Positions 1 through 7,294 of a DNA stretch of 36,744 nt are shown here, piece after piece. The position numbers and the translations under genes were made by a program. The stretch comes from Mycobacterium sp. 852013-50091_SCH5140682 (lineage in GTDB: Bacteria > Actinomycetota > Actinomycetes > Mycobacteriales > Mycobacteriaceae), in NCBI RefSeq assembly GCF_001665685.1, contig NZ_LZTB01000093.1, positions 1-36,744 on the forward strand, in the 5' to 3' direction. Every line of letters starts with the position of its first letter. The first letter of the stretch is position 1. The notes below the pieces were generated by a model. The model did no database searches and was not told the DNA's origin. It worked only from the letters and a program-made list of their open reading frames with translations.

Positions 1-593
1 TGTTCGTGAGCACCGGTACCGCGCACGCAGGTCTGGACAATGAGCTGAGCCTGGTCGACGGCCAGGATCGCACCCTGACAGTCCAGCAGTGGGACACATT
101 CCTCAACGGCGTGTTCCCCCTGGACCGCAACCGCCTGACCCGTGAGTGGTTCCACTCCGGTCGCGCCAAGTACCACGTCGAAGGCCCCGGCGCCGCCGAC
201 TTCGCGGGCACCTTGGAGCTGGGCTACCAGATCGGCTTCCCGTGGTCGCTGGGTGTGGGTATCAACTTCAGCTACACCACGCCGAACATCCTGCTCGACG
301 ACACCAACATCAACCCGCTCTCGGCCGGCTTCAACCCGCTGGGCTCGGTCATCACCCCGAACCTGTTCCCCGGGGTGTCGATCTCGGCCGACCTGGGTAA
401 CGGCCCGGGCATCCAGGAAGTCGCCACCTTCTCCGTGGACGTCAAGGGCCCGGCCGGCGGCGTGGCGGTCTCCAACGCCCATGGCACCGTGACCGGCGCG
501 GCCGGCGGCGTGCTGCTGCGTCCGTTCGCCCGCCTGATCGCCTCCACCGGCGACAGCGTCACCACCTACGGCGAACCCTGGAACATGAACTGA
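1..593 (+). CDS. mspA: MspA-family outer-membrane porin (5' truncated by window edge)
   Basis: This is an octameric beta-barrel porin of the mycobacterial outer membrane, through which small hydrophilic solutes enter. The reading frame is already open at base 3. Its first residues, FVSTGTAHA, are the end of a Sec signal peptide, so the gene starts left of the window. Cleavage after AHA gives a mature protein of 187 residues beginning GLDNELSLVDG and ending GEPWNMN, against 184 for M. smegmatis MspA as I recall it. Nearly all the barrel sequence matches MspA. The constriction loop differs: D90 and D91 are kept, position 93 is Asn instead of Asp, and the following stretch is three residues longer. 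A strong hairpin terminator follows. The family is certain; which paralogue (MspA, B, C or D, or PorM type) is not. Confidence 0.95.
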   Translation, partial: FVSTGTAHAGLDNELSLVDGQDRTLTVQQWDTFLNGVFPLDRNRLTREWFHSGRAKYHVEGPGAADFAGTLELGYQIGFPWSLGVGINFSYTTPNILLDDTNINPLSAGFNPLGSVITPNLFPGVSISADLGNGPGIQEVATFSVDVKGPAGGVAVSNAHGTVTGAAGGVLLRPFARLIASTGDSVTTYGEPWNMN

Positions 594-610
594 CATCTCC
601 CAGGAGACAC

Positions 611-644
611 ACGGCGGCCCCCGGATTCATCCGGGGGCCGCTGT
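611..644. terminator. Bidirectional hairpin terminator between porin and mscL
   Basis: A perfect 12-bp GC-rich stem (614-625 with 630-641, core GGCCCCCGG) closes a TTCA loop. It can be extended by one G-T and two more pairs to 611/644. It lies between two convergent genes, 18 nt after the porin stop and just downstream of mscL. There is no long T run after it, which is usual for mycobacterial intrinsic terminators. Confidence 0.85.
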
Positions 645-667
645 CGTCTTCGGGGTGGGGTTCCGGG

Positions 668-1099
668 CTAGGACGGCTTGTTCTCGCCCTTCTCGCCGTT
701 CTCGCCCTTCTCGCCGTTCTGCTTGGCCTGTGCTGCAAGTAGGTCGCGGATCTCGGTCAGCAGTTCTGCCTCGGTCGCGTCGGGCTCGGGGGCGGGGCTG
801 CGGCTCCGCCATGCGTTGTACGGCATGACGATCAGGAAGTACACGACCGCCGCGATCAGAACGAAGTTGATGACCGCCGACAGCAGGATGTTCAGATCGA
901 TGGCCTGATCGCCACCGATAGGGATCCGCAGGATGCCGTAGTCGGATTCTTTGCCCGCGCCGATGCGGTTGATGAGTGGGGTGATGATGCTGTCGGTGAA
1001 TTTCGTGACGAGCGCGGTGAACGCGGTACCGATGACCACAGCTACCGCCAGGTCGACGATATTGCCGCGCATCATGAACTCTTTGAAGCCTTTTAACAT
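668..1099 (-). CDS. mscL: Large-conductance mechanosensitive channel MscL
   Basis: This homopentameric inner-membrane channel opens on membrane tension and releases solutes during osmotic downshock. The 143 residues begin MLKGFKEFMMRGNIVDLAVAVVIG, the N-terminal amphipathic helix and first membrane helix of the family. A second membrane helix lies at about residues 68-93. A charged cytoplasmic helix with the LLTEIRDLL pattern follows. M. tuberculosis MscL has 151 residues. The extreme C-terminus is a short repeat (GEKGENGEKGEN) coded by four 9-bp units at 681-716. The ATG at 1099 has a GGAAGGG ribosome-binding site at 1108-1114. The gene is monocistronic and convergent with the porin. Confidence 0.96.
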   Translation of the reverse strand: MLKGFKEFMMRGNIVDLAVAVVIGTAFTALVTKFTDSIITPLINRIGAGKESDYGILRIPIGGDQAIDLNILLSAVINFVLIAAVVYFLIVMPYNAWRSRSPAPEPDATEAELLTEIRDLLAAQAKQNGEKGENGEKGENKPS

Positions 1100-1200
1100 G
1101 CGGGGACCCTTCCTGCAGTGACGATGGTTTGTGCAGACAAGCGAACACTAACCGAGGTGCGCAGGTGTCAGCAGAGTTCGGCCGTCGCTGCTGTGCACCG

Positions 1201-1842
1201 CTAATGCAACACAACGGTCACAGCGGCGACCAGGCTTGCTGCGGCCACATCGTTGGCAGGCCGCGCGGGCAGGGCCACCAATGCGACCCGCTCGCCGCCG
1301 CCCTTGGGCTTCTCTGACACCAGGACCACCACGGCGTCCGTGGCGATCACCCGCGGCCGGGATTCGTCGTTGTCGCCCGCGGTGAGCACGTCGACCACAT
1401 CGCCGGGCCGGATCAGGTCGAGCACAGCGGTGTCCTGCAGTTGCAGCGGGACGATTCTGGCGTCCGGCCCCGCGGCTGACTCGGTCAGCCGAGGCCCGAG
1501 CAGGCGCACGTCGGTGAGCACTTCGCCGCGGCGGGCAGGCCCGGCGACCGTGGCGCCGATCAGGGCCGTGAGGTCGGTCTGGGCGCCGTCGGGCAGGGTG
1601 GCGGAGCTACGGCGCTCCATCCGGACGTCTTCAGCCGTCAGCGTCACGCCCGGGGTCAGATCATGGGCAGCCACCGCGATCTCGGCCTGCTCGCCTCTGG
1701 GATCGGCGCGCACGGCGGCAACAGCGGCAAGCACCACCAGACCAGCGGCGGCCGCGCGGCGGGCAGCGACCGTACGCGTCCAGTCCGGACGCAGCGCAGC
1801 GCTCAGCCGGCGCAGTGCCGAAGGGTTGAGGGATTCGGCCAT
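1201..1842 (-). CDS. SAF-domain membrane-anchored protein (CpaB/RcpC-like)
   Basis: The 213-residue protein has a basic N-terminus, one hydrophobic helix at about residues 28-44 (AAAAGLVVLAAVAAV), and then a SAF domain with the typical motif AAHDLTPGVTLTAEDV. A second part contains RPGDVVDVL, as in CpaB/RcpC periplasmic proteins of Flp pilus systems. No pilus genes are nearby, so the pilus role is not supported here; it is a conserved mycobacterial envelope protein of unknown job. The ATG is preceded by TACGGT (1849-1854) at 6 nt and has no Shine-Dalgarno, which suggests a leaderless transcript. It lies 70 nt downstream of ruc. Confidence 0.8.
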   Translation of the reverse strand: MAESLNPSALRRLSAALRPDWTRTVAARRAAAAGLVVLAAVAAVRADPRGEQAEIAVAAHDLTPGVTLTAEDVRMERRSSATLPDGAQTDLTALIGATVAGPARRGEVLTDVRLLGPRLTESAAGPDARIVPLQLQDTAVLDLIRPGDVVDVLTAGDNDESRPRVIATDAVVVLVSEKPKGGGERVALVALPARPANDVAAASLVAAVTVVLH

Positions 1843-1912
1843 GGCGTCACCGTAGGCGCCGCAATGCGACGCCGGAACGGTGTTGCCGTCGGCCTGTGGA
1901 TAACTCGGCGGG

Positions 1913-2239
1913 TCAGCTCGACGCGGCGGCGGCCGGGGCGGAGCTGGAACTGCTCGACGAGCTGCTCGAGCTGCTGGAGGACGACGCGGAAGACGAGGCC
2001 TTCTCCGACGAGCTGGAGCTCTCCGAACTCTTGGCGGAACCGTTGGACGAGCTCTTGCCCGAATCCCGGTTGTCGGTGCGGTAGAAACCGCTGCCCTTGA
2101 ACACCACTCCCACCGAGCCGAACAGCTTGCGCAGCTTGCCGGAGCACTTGGGGCAGGTGGTCAGCGCATCGTCGCTGAACGCCTGCACCGCGTCGAACCG
2201 ATTGCCGCACTCGGTGCATGCATAGGAATAGGTAGGCAC
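1913..2239 (-). CDS. ruc: FmdB-type zinc-ribbon chaperone Ruc with poly-serine tail
   Basis: This is the orthologue by position and sequence of M. tuberculosis Rv0991c, described as Ruc, a redox-regulated chaperone that binds unfolding protein when its zinc cysteines are oxidised. The N-terminal FmdB zinc ribbon has C8-x2-C11 and C29-x2-C32, followed by the conserved KLFGSVGVVFKGSGFYRTD segment. From about residue 60 the protein is low-complexity and almost only Ser and Ala, including an uninterrupted serine run, as expected for the disordered tail of Ruc. The start is GTG at 2239 with a GGAGG site 5 nt upstream. A CIRCE-like operator precedes it, which points to HrcA control and heat-shock induction. 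Confidence 0.9.
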   Translation of the reverse strand: MPTYSYACTECGNRFDAVQAFSDDALTTCPKCSGKLRKLFGSVGVVFKGSGFYRTDNRDSGKSSSNGSAKSSESSSSSEKASSSASSSSSSSSSSSSSSSAPAAAASS

Positions 2240-2266
2240 GAAAACCTCCGACTAAAGTCAATCTCG

Positions 2267-2293
2267 TTAGCACTCTACCGGCTCAAGTGCTAG
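2267..2293. promoter_or_regulatory. CIRCE-like HrcA operator upstream of ruc
   Basis: TTAGCACTC (2267-2275), a 9-nt spacer, then AAGTGCTAG (2285-2293). The CIRCE consensus is TTAGCACTC-N9-GAGTGCTAA, so the left half is perfect, the right half matches 7 of 9, and the spacer is exact. It lies 28-54 nt upstream of the ruc start codon, where a bound HrcA would block the promoter. Confidence 0.85.
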
Positions 2294-2540
2294 AACCGCT
2301 ACGTGGGTCGGGTCATTCCCGTCCGGCCACGCATGCGGACCGGACGGCGGACGGTGATCCGCTGCGGTCGTCGTGGCCCGACTCCCCGGCGACGATGAGC
2401 GCGCCGACCGTCATGATCGCCCATGCCCTGGATTTCGGCACCATCCAGCCCCAGGAGGCCGGCCCAACCGACACCAGCGCGACAGCCCTGTCCGAGCGAG
2501 TCATGACAGTCCTGGACGCGGGGCTACGCCCGCGGCACGG
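2294..2540. other. Intergenic stretch, no gene supported
   Basis: Two short frames overlap here on opposite strands: 2313-2504 minus, with a weakly hydrophobic AWAIMTVGALIVAG segment, and a plus frame that runs to 2580 into the end of the stress-protein gene. Both have G/C-rich third positions, but neither has a ribosome-binding site nor resembles a family I know. I treat them as chance frames or gene remnants. Confidence 0.4.
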
Positions 2541-3419
2541 TCAGCGGCGCGGCACGATCATCACCGGAACCGGCGCGTGACGCAGGATCTTGGCCGCGGC
2601 CGAGCCCAGGAACACCTGCGCCGATTGTGCAGCCGCTCCAGATCCGAGCACGAGCATGTCCCCGGCCTCCCACGGCACGCTCTCCACCGCCGCGTTCCAG
2701 TCGTGTCCCGCGCCCACGACCACGTCAACGTCGGGAACCGTCATGTGCTCGCGAATATCGTTGAGCTGCTTGGTGATATCGGCGATGGTGCGGCGTGTCC
2801 ACTGTTCCACCACGAGATCCTCTGCCGAGGACTCGATGATGCCGCGGAACGCCTTGGTGTTGCGCACCGTGAACGACACGATGCGCAGCTTCGCCGACCA
2901 CTTCTCGGCCAGTTCGGCGGCGGCCGGGATGAGGCCGTTGATATCGGCCTCGCCGCCGTAGGACGCGGTGAGCCTGCGGATGCGCCCGGCGTTCTGCGGG
3001 TAGCCCCGGGGCGCGATGGCGACCGGTACCTCTGCGGTGTGTACGAGCCGTTCGGTGACGCTGCCCAGCGCGACCCGGCCCAGCAGGCCCGAGGACGATG
3101 ACCCGACCACCACCAGATTGGCCTGGTTGGCCACCGCCAGTTCGATCAAACCCGTTGGTACGGAACTGGACTGATGGATAGTGGTCGGAATGTCGACGTC
3201 CTTGGGCAACCCCGCGACGGCTCGGTCCAGCGATTGCGTGGCCTGTGTCGTGATGTACCGCAGGTACTCGTCCTCGACCGGATCGCCCCTGGGCGGCCAC
3301 GGCCGTTCCACCACGGCTGCCGCGACCACCTTGTCACCGGTCGTGCGGGCGAGCTGTGCGGCCAGGTTCAGCGGGGCACTGCCCTGACTGCTCGCGCTGA
3401 AGGCGGCCAGGATGGTCAC
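2541..3419 (-). CDS. Tandem universal stress protein (two UspA domains)
   Basis: A 292-residue cytoplasmic protein made of two UspA folds of about 145 residues each. The first carries the ATP-binding signature in VVVGSSSSGLLGRVALGSV (G-x-x-x-x-G then GSV). The second ends LRHAPVPVMIVPRR with a weaker GSGAAAQ...GSAAAK version. Mycobacterial USPs of this type bind ATP or cAMP and some are acetylated by PatA. The frame is open farther upstream, but the GTG at 3419 overlaps the permease stop by four bases (GTGA), which implies translational coupling and fixes the start. It is therefore the last gene of the permease operon and probably modulates or senses transport. Confidence 0.9.
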   Translation of the reverse strand: MTILAAFSASSQGSAPLNLAAQLARTTGDKVVAAAVVERPWPPRGDPVEDEYLRYITTQATQSLDRAVAGLPKDVDIPTTIHQSSSVPTGLIELAVANQANLVVVGSSSSGLLGRVALGSVTERLVHTAEVPVAIAPRGYPQNAGRIRRLTASYGGEADINGLIPAAAELAEKWSAKLRIVSFTVRNTKAFRGIIESSAEDLVVEQWTRRTIADITKQLNDIREHMTVPDVDVVVGAGHDWNAAVESVPWEAGDMLVLGSGAAAQSAQVFLGSAAAKILRHAPVPVMIVPRR

Positions 3420-5242
3420 GACGCAGGTTCCTGTGCTGCGGTCCGCGCCACCACATGGGTGACGGGGATCTGGTGCTCGGCGCGGGCGCGGTCGACCACA
3501 TCGAAGCGATCCCACACCGAATCCTCCGGTGGCAGTGTCGAGATCACGATCTGGTCGGGATGGAAGGCGTCGACGGCCGCTGACAGGGCGCGCAACGGGC
3601 GGTAGTCGCCCAACTCGCCGTTGGCATCCAGGTCGTCGGCGCGCAGTGTCTGCAGCGTGTCGTCAAGCCGTTGCTGGGCAACCTGTTTCGTGGCCTCCCA
3701 GACATCCAGTGGTCCGTGGCTGGCCGCGGCGCCCGTCTCGATGGGGCTGGCGGGTACCACCACGTAGTAGGTGGCTTGCCGGTCGGCTCCGATGCGACGC
3801 AGTTCGTCGAGCAGCTCGCTGGACTGCACGGTCTGATTGGCCAGCACCAGCACCCGGTGCGGATGTTCGGTGGGTGCCACGCCTGCCACCTCGGGCCGGG
3901 TGCTCAGGTACCACCGGTTGGCCACGTACAGCACGATCACCACGGCCCAGGACAGCAGGCTCAAGGTCAGTGCGCTGCGGTTGTCGCCTCCTTGCACGAA
4001 CATCTGCACCAGGATCGCGAAGATGCCGACTGCGGTGAGAATCGACAGGATGGGGAACAGCCACATCTTCACCTTGAGCTTGTCCGGCGATGTGCGGTAG
4101 CGCAGCACGATCTGAGAAATCGCGATGAGCAGGTAGACGAACAAGATCACCGCGCCGCTGGAGTTCAGCAGGAACGCGAAGATGGTGTCCGGCCAGAAGG
4201 CTGCGGCGATGACGCACAGGAGGCCGATCACCGACGAGGTCAGGATGGCCGGGGCGGGAACTCCGCGCCGGGTGACCGCGACCAGTTGCGGCGGCGCCTC
4301 GCGGCGGGCGGCCAACACGAACAGCATCCGCGATGCGGTGTACATACCGGAGTTCAGGCAGCTCAACACGGCGGTGAGCACCACAGCGTTCATGATGTGG
4401 TCGGCGTAGGGGATGCCCATCTCGGTGAACGCCGACACGAAGGGCGACGCCGCGACCTGCTTGCTGTTCCACGGCAGGATCGTCACGAGCAGGAACGCCG
4501 AACCGACGAAGAAGATCGCGATACGCAGGATCACGGAGTTGGCGGCCTTGGCCACGGCACGTTCCGGATCAGAGGATTCTGCCGCGGCGATGGTGGCGAT
4601 CTCTGCGCCGACCATCGAGAAGATCACCGTGACGACGCCGACCGTGACGGCCGCCGGGCCCAGCGGGAAGAAACCGCCGTGCGAGGTCAGGTTCGAGAAG
4701 TCCATCGACTTGTGCGGCCAGGCACCGAAGACGAACAGCCCGCCCAGAACCAGGAACACGATGATCGCGGCGACCTTGACGCCGGCGAACCAGAACTCGA
4801 ACTCGCCGAACGACGACACCGAAAACAGGTTGGTCGCCGTCATCGCGACCAGCAGGAGCAACGCTGTCAGCCAGATCGGGGCGGCCGGGATCCAGTACCG
4901 GATGATCTTGGCGCCTGCGATGGCCTCGAAGCCCACGACGACGACCCAGAAGTACCAGTAGAGCCAGCCGACCGAGAAGCCCGCCCAGTTGCCCATCGCG
5001 TTGCGCGCGTAGTCCGCGAACGAGCCGGTGGATGGATTGGCCACCGCCATCTCGGCAAGCATCCGCATGACCATGATGATCAGTACGCCGGCGAGCGCGT
5101 ACGTGATGAAGGAGCCGGGGCCGGTGTCCTTGATGACGACGCCGGACCCGACGAACAGGCCGGCGCCGATGACGCCTCCGATTGCGATCATTCTCAGCTG
5201 TCGCTGGCTGAGCGCCTTTTTCAGCGCTGGTGCTTCACCCAT
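3416..5242 (-). CDS. APC-family amino acid/GABA permease with C-terminal USP-like domain
   Basis: The 608-residue inner-membrane transporter begins ALKKALSQRQLRMIAIGGVIGAGLFVGSG, the hallmark of the amino acid transporter/GABA permease branch of the APC superfamily. About 12 hydrophobic helices span residues 15-450. Conserved blocks include SGMYTASRMLFVLA and RGVPAPAIL. Instead of a short tail, about 140 cytoplasmic residues follow (from HRVLVLANQTVQ to HVVAR), patterned like a UspA-type alpha/beta fold. ATG 5242 has GGAAGAG about 8 nt upstream; a GTG at 5257 has no such site. The likely substrate is an amino acid or GABA. It is probably regulated by the PucR-type gene just upstream and coupled to the stress protein downstream. 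Confidence 0.9.
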   Translation of the reverse strand: MGEAPALKKALSQRQLRMIAIGGVIGAGLFVGSGVVIKDTGPGSFITYALAGVLIIMVMRMLAEMAVANPSTGSFADYARNAMGNWAGFSVGWLYWYFWVVVVGFEAIAGAKIIRYWIPAAPIWLTALLLLVAMTATNLFSVSSFGEFEFWFAGVKVAAIIVFLVLGGLFVFGAWPHKSMDFSNLTSHGGFFPLGPAAVTVGVVTVIFSMVGAEIATIAAAESSDPERAVAKAANSVILRIAIFFVGSAFLLVTILPWNSKQVAASPFVSAFTEMGIPYADHIMNAVVLTAVLSCLNSGMYTASRMLFVLAARREAPPQLVAVTRRGVPAPAILTSSVIGLLCVIAAAFWPDTIFAFLLNSSGAVILFVYLLIAISQIVLRYRTSPDKLKVKMWLFPILSILTAVGIFAILVQMFVQGGDNRSALTLSLLSWAVVIVLYVANRWYLSTRPEVAGVAPTEHPHRVLVLANQTVQSSELLDELRRIGADRQATYYVVVPASPIETGAAASHGPLDVWEATKQVAQQRLDDTLQTLRADDLDANGELGDYRPLRALSAAVDAFHPDQIVISTLPPEDSVWDRFDVVDRARAEHQIPVTHVVARTAAQEPAS

Positions 5243-5364
5243 TACTGACTCTTCCACGAGAAGTGATTCATGTCACAAGCTGGTAGAAGAGGAACGCTAT
5301 TCCTTTGGGTGGCAATAGATGGCTGGAATTGGGGTCGAAATTGTCCGAAAGTTTCCGCGCGGGT

Positions 5365-6690
5365 TCAGACAGCTGTCGGACGGCCGCCGCTCGGCGTGTG
5401 GGGCTGGTACAGGCCGGCAAACCGGGCCAGTCGGATGCCGAGCATCAGCTCGAACCGGATCTCGCCGTCACCCAGATCGCCACCGACGGCCTCGGTGAGT
5501 TTCTCCAGCCGGTAATACAGCGTGGAGCGGTGCAGGTAGAGCTCCTCGGCGGTGCGCCGCGCATCGCCACCGGTGCCGAGGTACACCTCGAGGGTGTGGA
5601 CGAGGTCGTCTCGACGTGCGTCGATCAGGGCGACGATGCCGGGGTGGATCAGCTCGATGAGCCGGTCGGGGCCGTACGCCTCGGCGAGCAGCGCCAGCGT
5701 TCTCCAGGACCCCAGCTTCGACCACGCCGTGACCTGCTGATCGGACGCGCCGATCTGCCCCAGCCGCAACGCCGTGCGGGCCTGCCGCAGCGCGACGGCG
5801 GCCTGCGTGATGGGCAGCCGCTCCGTCGATGCGCCGATGGCAGGCCGGATGCCGTAACTGGCAGCGACGGCGTCGGCCACGATGTCGGTCGCGGTATCGA
5901 CGACGTCGAGGCTCGGAGCGGGGGAGGGAGTGACGGCTGCCCGACGCGCCACCGCCAGCACTGTCGTCGGCGAACCGGTGACGGTGAACCACTGTCGAGA
6001 CCGGTCGGTCGCGGCCAGCCGCAGCCGCAGCGCCATGGTGTGGTCGACGGGATCGCCGGTGCCGGGCGCGCCCGGCTCGAACACGAACACGCTCACGGTG
6101 CTGTCGGGGTGGGCCATATCTCTGGCCTGCAGTTCCCGGACGGCCTGCTCGGCCTGCTCGCCGGGCGCGGCACCGAGCAATCGCATCAGCACGGTCTGCT
6201 GAGCGGATTCCTCGGCACGCAGCGTGGCATTGCGCCGGTCGAGGATCGTCAGAAGGTCGGCGCCGGCCTGCTCGGCCAGCCGCTGGCCTTCGGCGGGCAA
6301 CGCCCCGTCGCGGTCGAGTATCCACAGGTAGCCGAAGCGTTCGGTTGCCGTGCGGACAGGCACGCAGTACCGGGGTACCAATCCGTGCTGCGGGAAGGCC
6401 GGGGTCCACATCGCAGAGTTCGCGGTGCCGATCCCGACGCCGAACAGATCGGCCTTGACCTCGGCGCGCGTCTCGCGCAGCAGCACGCTGTGCACGCGCA
6501 CATCGTCGAGTTCGCCGAGCTGGCGACTGTGGGTGATGGGGTGCAGCTCCTCGTCGTCGAGCAGCACGGCCCGGCCCAGAGTCTGGGCGAGCACATCGAC
6601 GATCAGCTGCATGCGGGCGCTGAAGTCAGCGGTCACCGGCTCGGGCACCCGCTGATTGTCGTGCAGCTCACTGGCCAAGGAGCTCGACAC
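5365..6690 (-). CDS. PucR/CdaR-family transcriptional regulator
   Basis: A 441-residue regulator with a GAF-like sensory part (about residues 25-150), a central GGDEF-like CdaR domain, and a C-terminal helix-turn-helix (about 380-412) with the signature YLGTGGDARRTAEELYLHRS followed by TLYYRLEKL, typical of PucR (HTH_30). Family members control purine, amino acid or GABA catabolism. It lies 122 nt upstream of the permease on the same strand, so it probably controls uptake of that substrate. The start is GTG at 6690, overlapping the cyclo-ligase gene by 23 nt; a TTG at 6678 is an alternative. No ribosome-binding site decides between them. Confidence 0.88.
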   Translation of the reverse strand: MSSSLASELHDNQRVPEPVTADFSARMQLIVDVLAQTLGRAVLLDDEELHPITHSRQLGELDDVRVHSVLLRETRAEVKADLFGVGIGTANSAMWTPAFPQHGLVPRYCVPVRTATERFGYLWILDRDGALPAEGQRLAEQAGADLLTILDRRNATLRAEESAQQTVLMRLLGAAPGEQAEQAVRELQARDMAHPDSTVSVFVFEPGAPGTGDPVDHTMALRLRLAATDRSRQWFTVTGSPTTVLAVARRAAVTPSPAPSLDVVDTATDIVADAVAASYGIRPAIGASTERLPITQAAVALRQARTALRLGQIGASDQQVTAWSKLGSWRTLALLAEAYGPDRLIELIHPGIVALIDARRDDLVHTLEVYLGTGGDARRTAEELYLHRSTLYYRLEKLTEAVGGDLGDGEIRFELMLGIRLARFAGLYQPHTPSGGRPTAV

Positions 6691-7267
6691 CCCCTTTCGG
6701 CGTCATCACGTGCGTCATCCGGATGTCGTGGGGTTCGGCGGGCAGTTCGTCGAGCAGTTCGTCGTCACGCACCACGGCGATCAGTTTCGTCCCCGCGCGC
6801 GCCGCACTCAGGGTGCGGTCGTAGAAGCCTGCGCCTCGACCCAACCGCGCGCCGGATCGATCCACTGCCAGCGCGGGCACCAAGATTATGGCGGCTTGAT
6901 TCACTGTTTCGGCGGGTAAATAGGGGGGTGCGGGTTCGCGCAGTCCGAAATCTGCCGACTGCAGGGTGCCAGGCCGATAATCGGCCCACTGCAGCGGCAG
7001 CGGCACGCCGTCGGCCCCGTTGCGAGCCACGGGAAGCAACACCCGGCAGCCGAGTTCGAGCAACCGATCAAGGAGAGCGATGGAGCCCGGTTCGGAACCG
7101 ACAGGTACGTACGCACACACGGTCTGGCCGGGGACGATGAGATCGGGCAGCCAGCCGCACAGCGCCTCGGCCTCTTCGGCATGTTGCTCCCGCGGTATCG
7201 CGCGTCGCGCCCGCAGGAGCGCGGCTCGTAGCTCGCTCTTCGTCGGTGGGGTCACAACCTCCACCAT
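6668..7267 (-). CDS. 5-formyltetrahydrofolate cyclo-ligase
   Basis: Converts 5-formyl-THF and ATP to 5,10-methenyl-THF, salvaging a storage folate. The 199 residues contain KSELRAALLRARRAIP at the start, the substrate loop YVPVGSEPGS, and the family motif GRGAGFYDRTL, followed by the conserved DELLDELPAEPHDIRMTHVMTP. It is the Rv0992c orthologue by position. ATG 7267 lies only 27 nt from the divergent galU start, so both promoters are squeezed into this gap. The frame is open upstream of 7267, but that part runs into galU and is not used. Confidence 0.93.
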   Translation of the reverse strand: MVEVVTPPTKSELRAALLRARRAIPREQHAEEAEALCGWLPDLIVPGQTVCAYVPVGSEPGSIALLDRLLELGCRVLLPVARNGADGVPLPLQWADYRPGTLQSADFGLREPAPPYLPAETVNQAAIILVPALAVDRSGARLGRGAGFYDRTLSAARAGTKLIAVVRDDELLDELPAEPHDIRMTHVMTPKGGVELLGQ

Positions 7268-7277
7268 TTCAGAACGC

Positions 7278-7287
7278 GCGTTAGGGT
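7278..7287. promoter_or_regulatory. galU -10 element in the divergent cyclo-ligase/galU gap
   Basis: TAGGGT at 7282-7287 fits the mycobacterial -10 TANNNT and ends 7 nt before ATG 7295, which predicts a leaderless galU mRNA. On the minus strand the overlapping hexamer TAACGC (7283 to 7278) shares the TA but lacks the final T, so it is only a weak candidate for the other direction. Confidence 0.55.
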
Positions 7288-7294
7288 GTGAATG

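Noticed and set aside
681..716. Four tandem 9-bp units in mscL
   Set aside because: In-frame coding repeats for the GEK/GEN tail; not a CRISPR, a VNTR locus or a regulatory element on this evidence.
1895..1903. TGTGGATAA, the complement of a perfect DnaA box TTATCCACA
   Set aside because: Single copy, no cluster of boxes, no AT-rich region and no dnaA/dnaN nearby; one 9-mer is expected by chance, so it is not an origin.
2287..2580. 97-codon plus-strand frame with good G/C third positions
   Set aside because: Runs antisense into the stress-protein gene, lacks a ribosome-binding site, and resembles no family I know.
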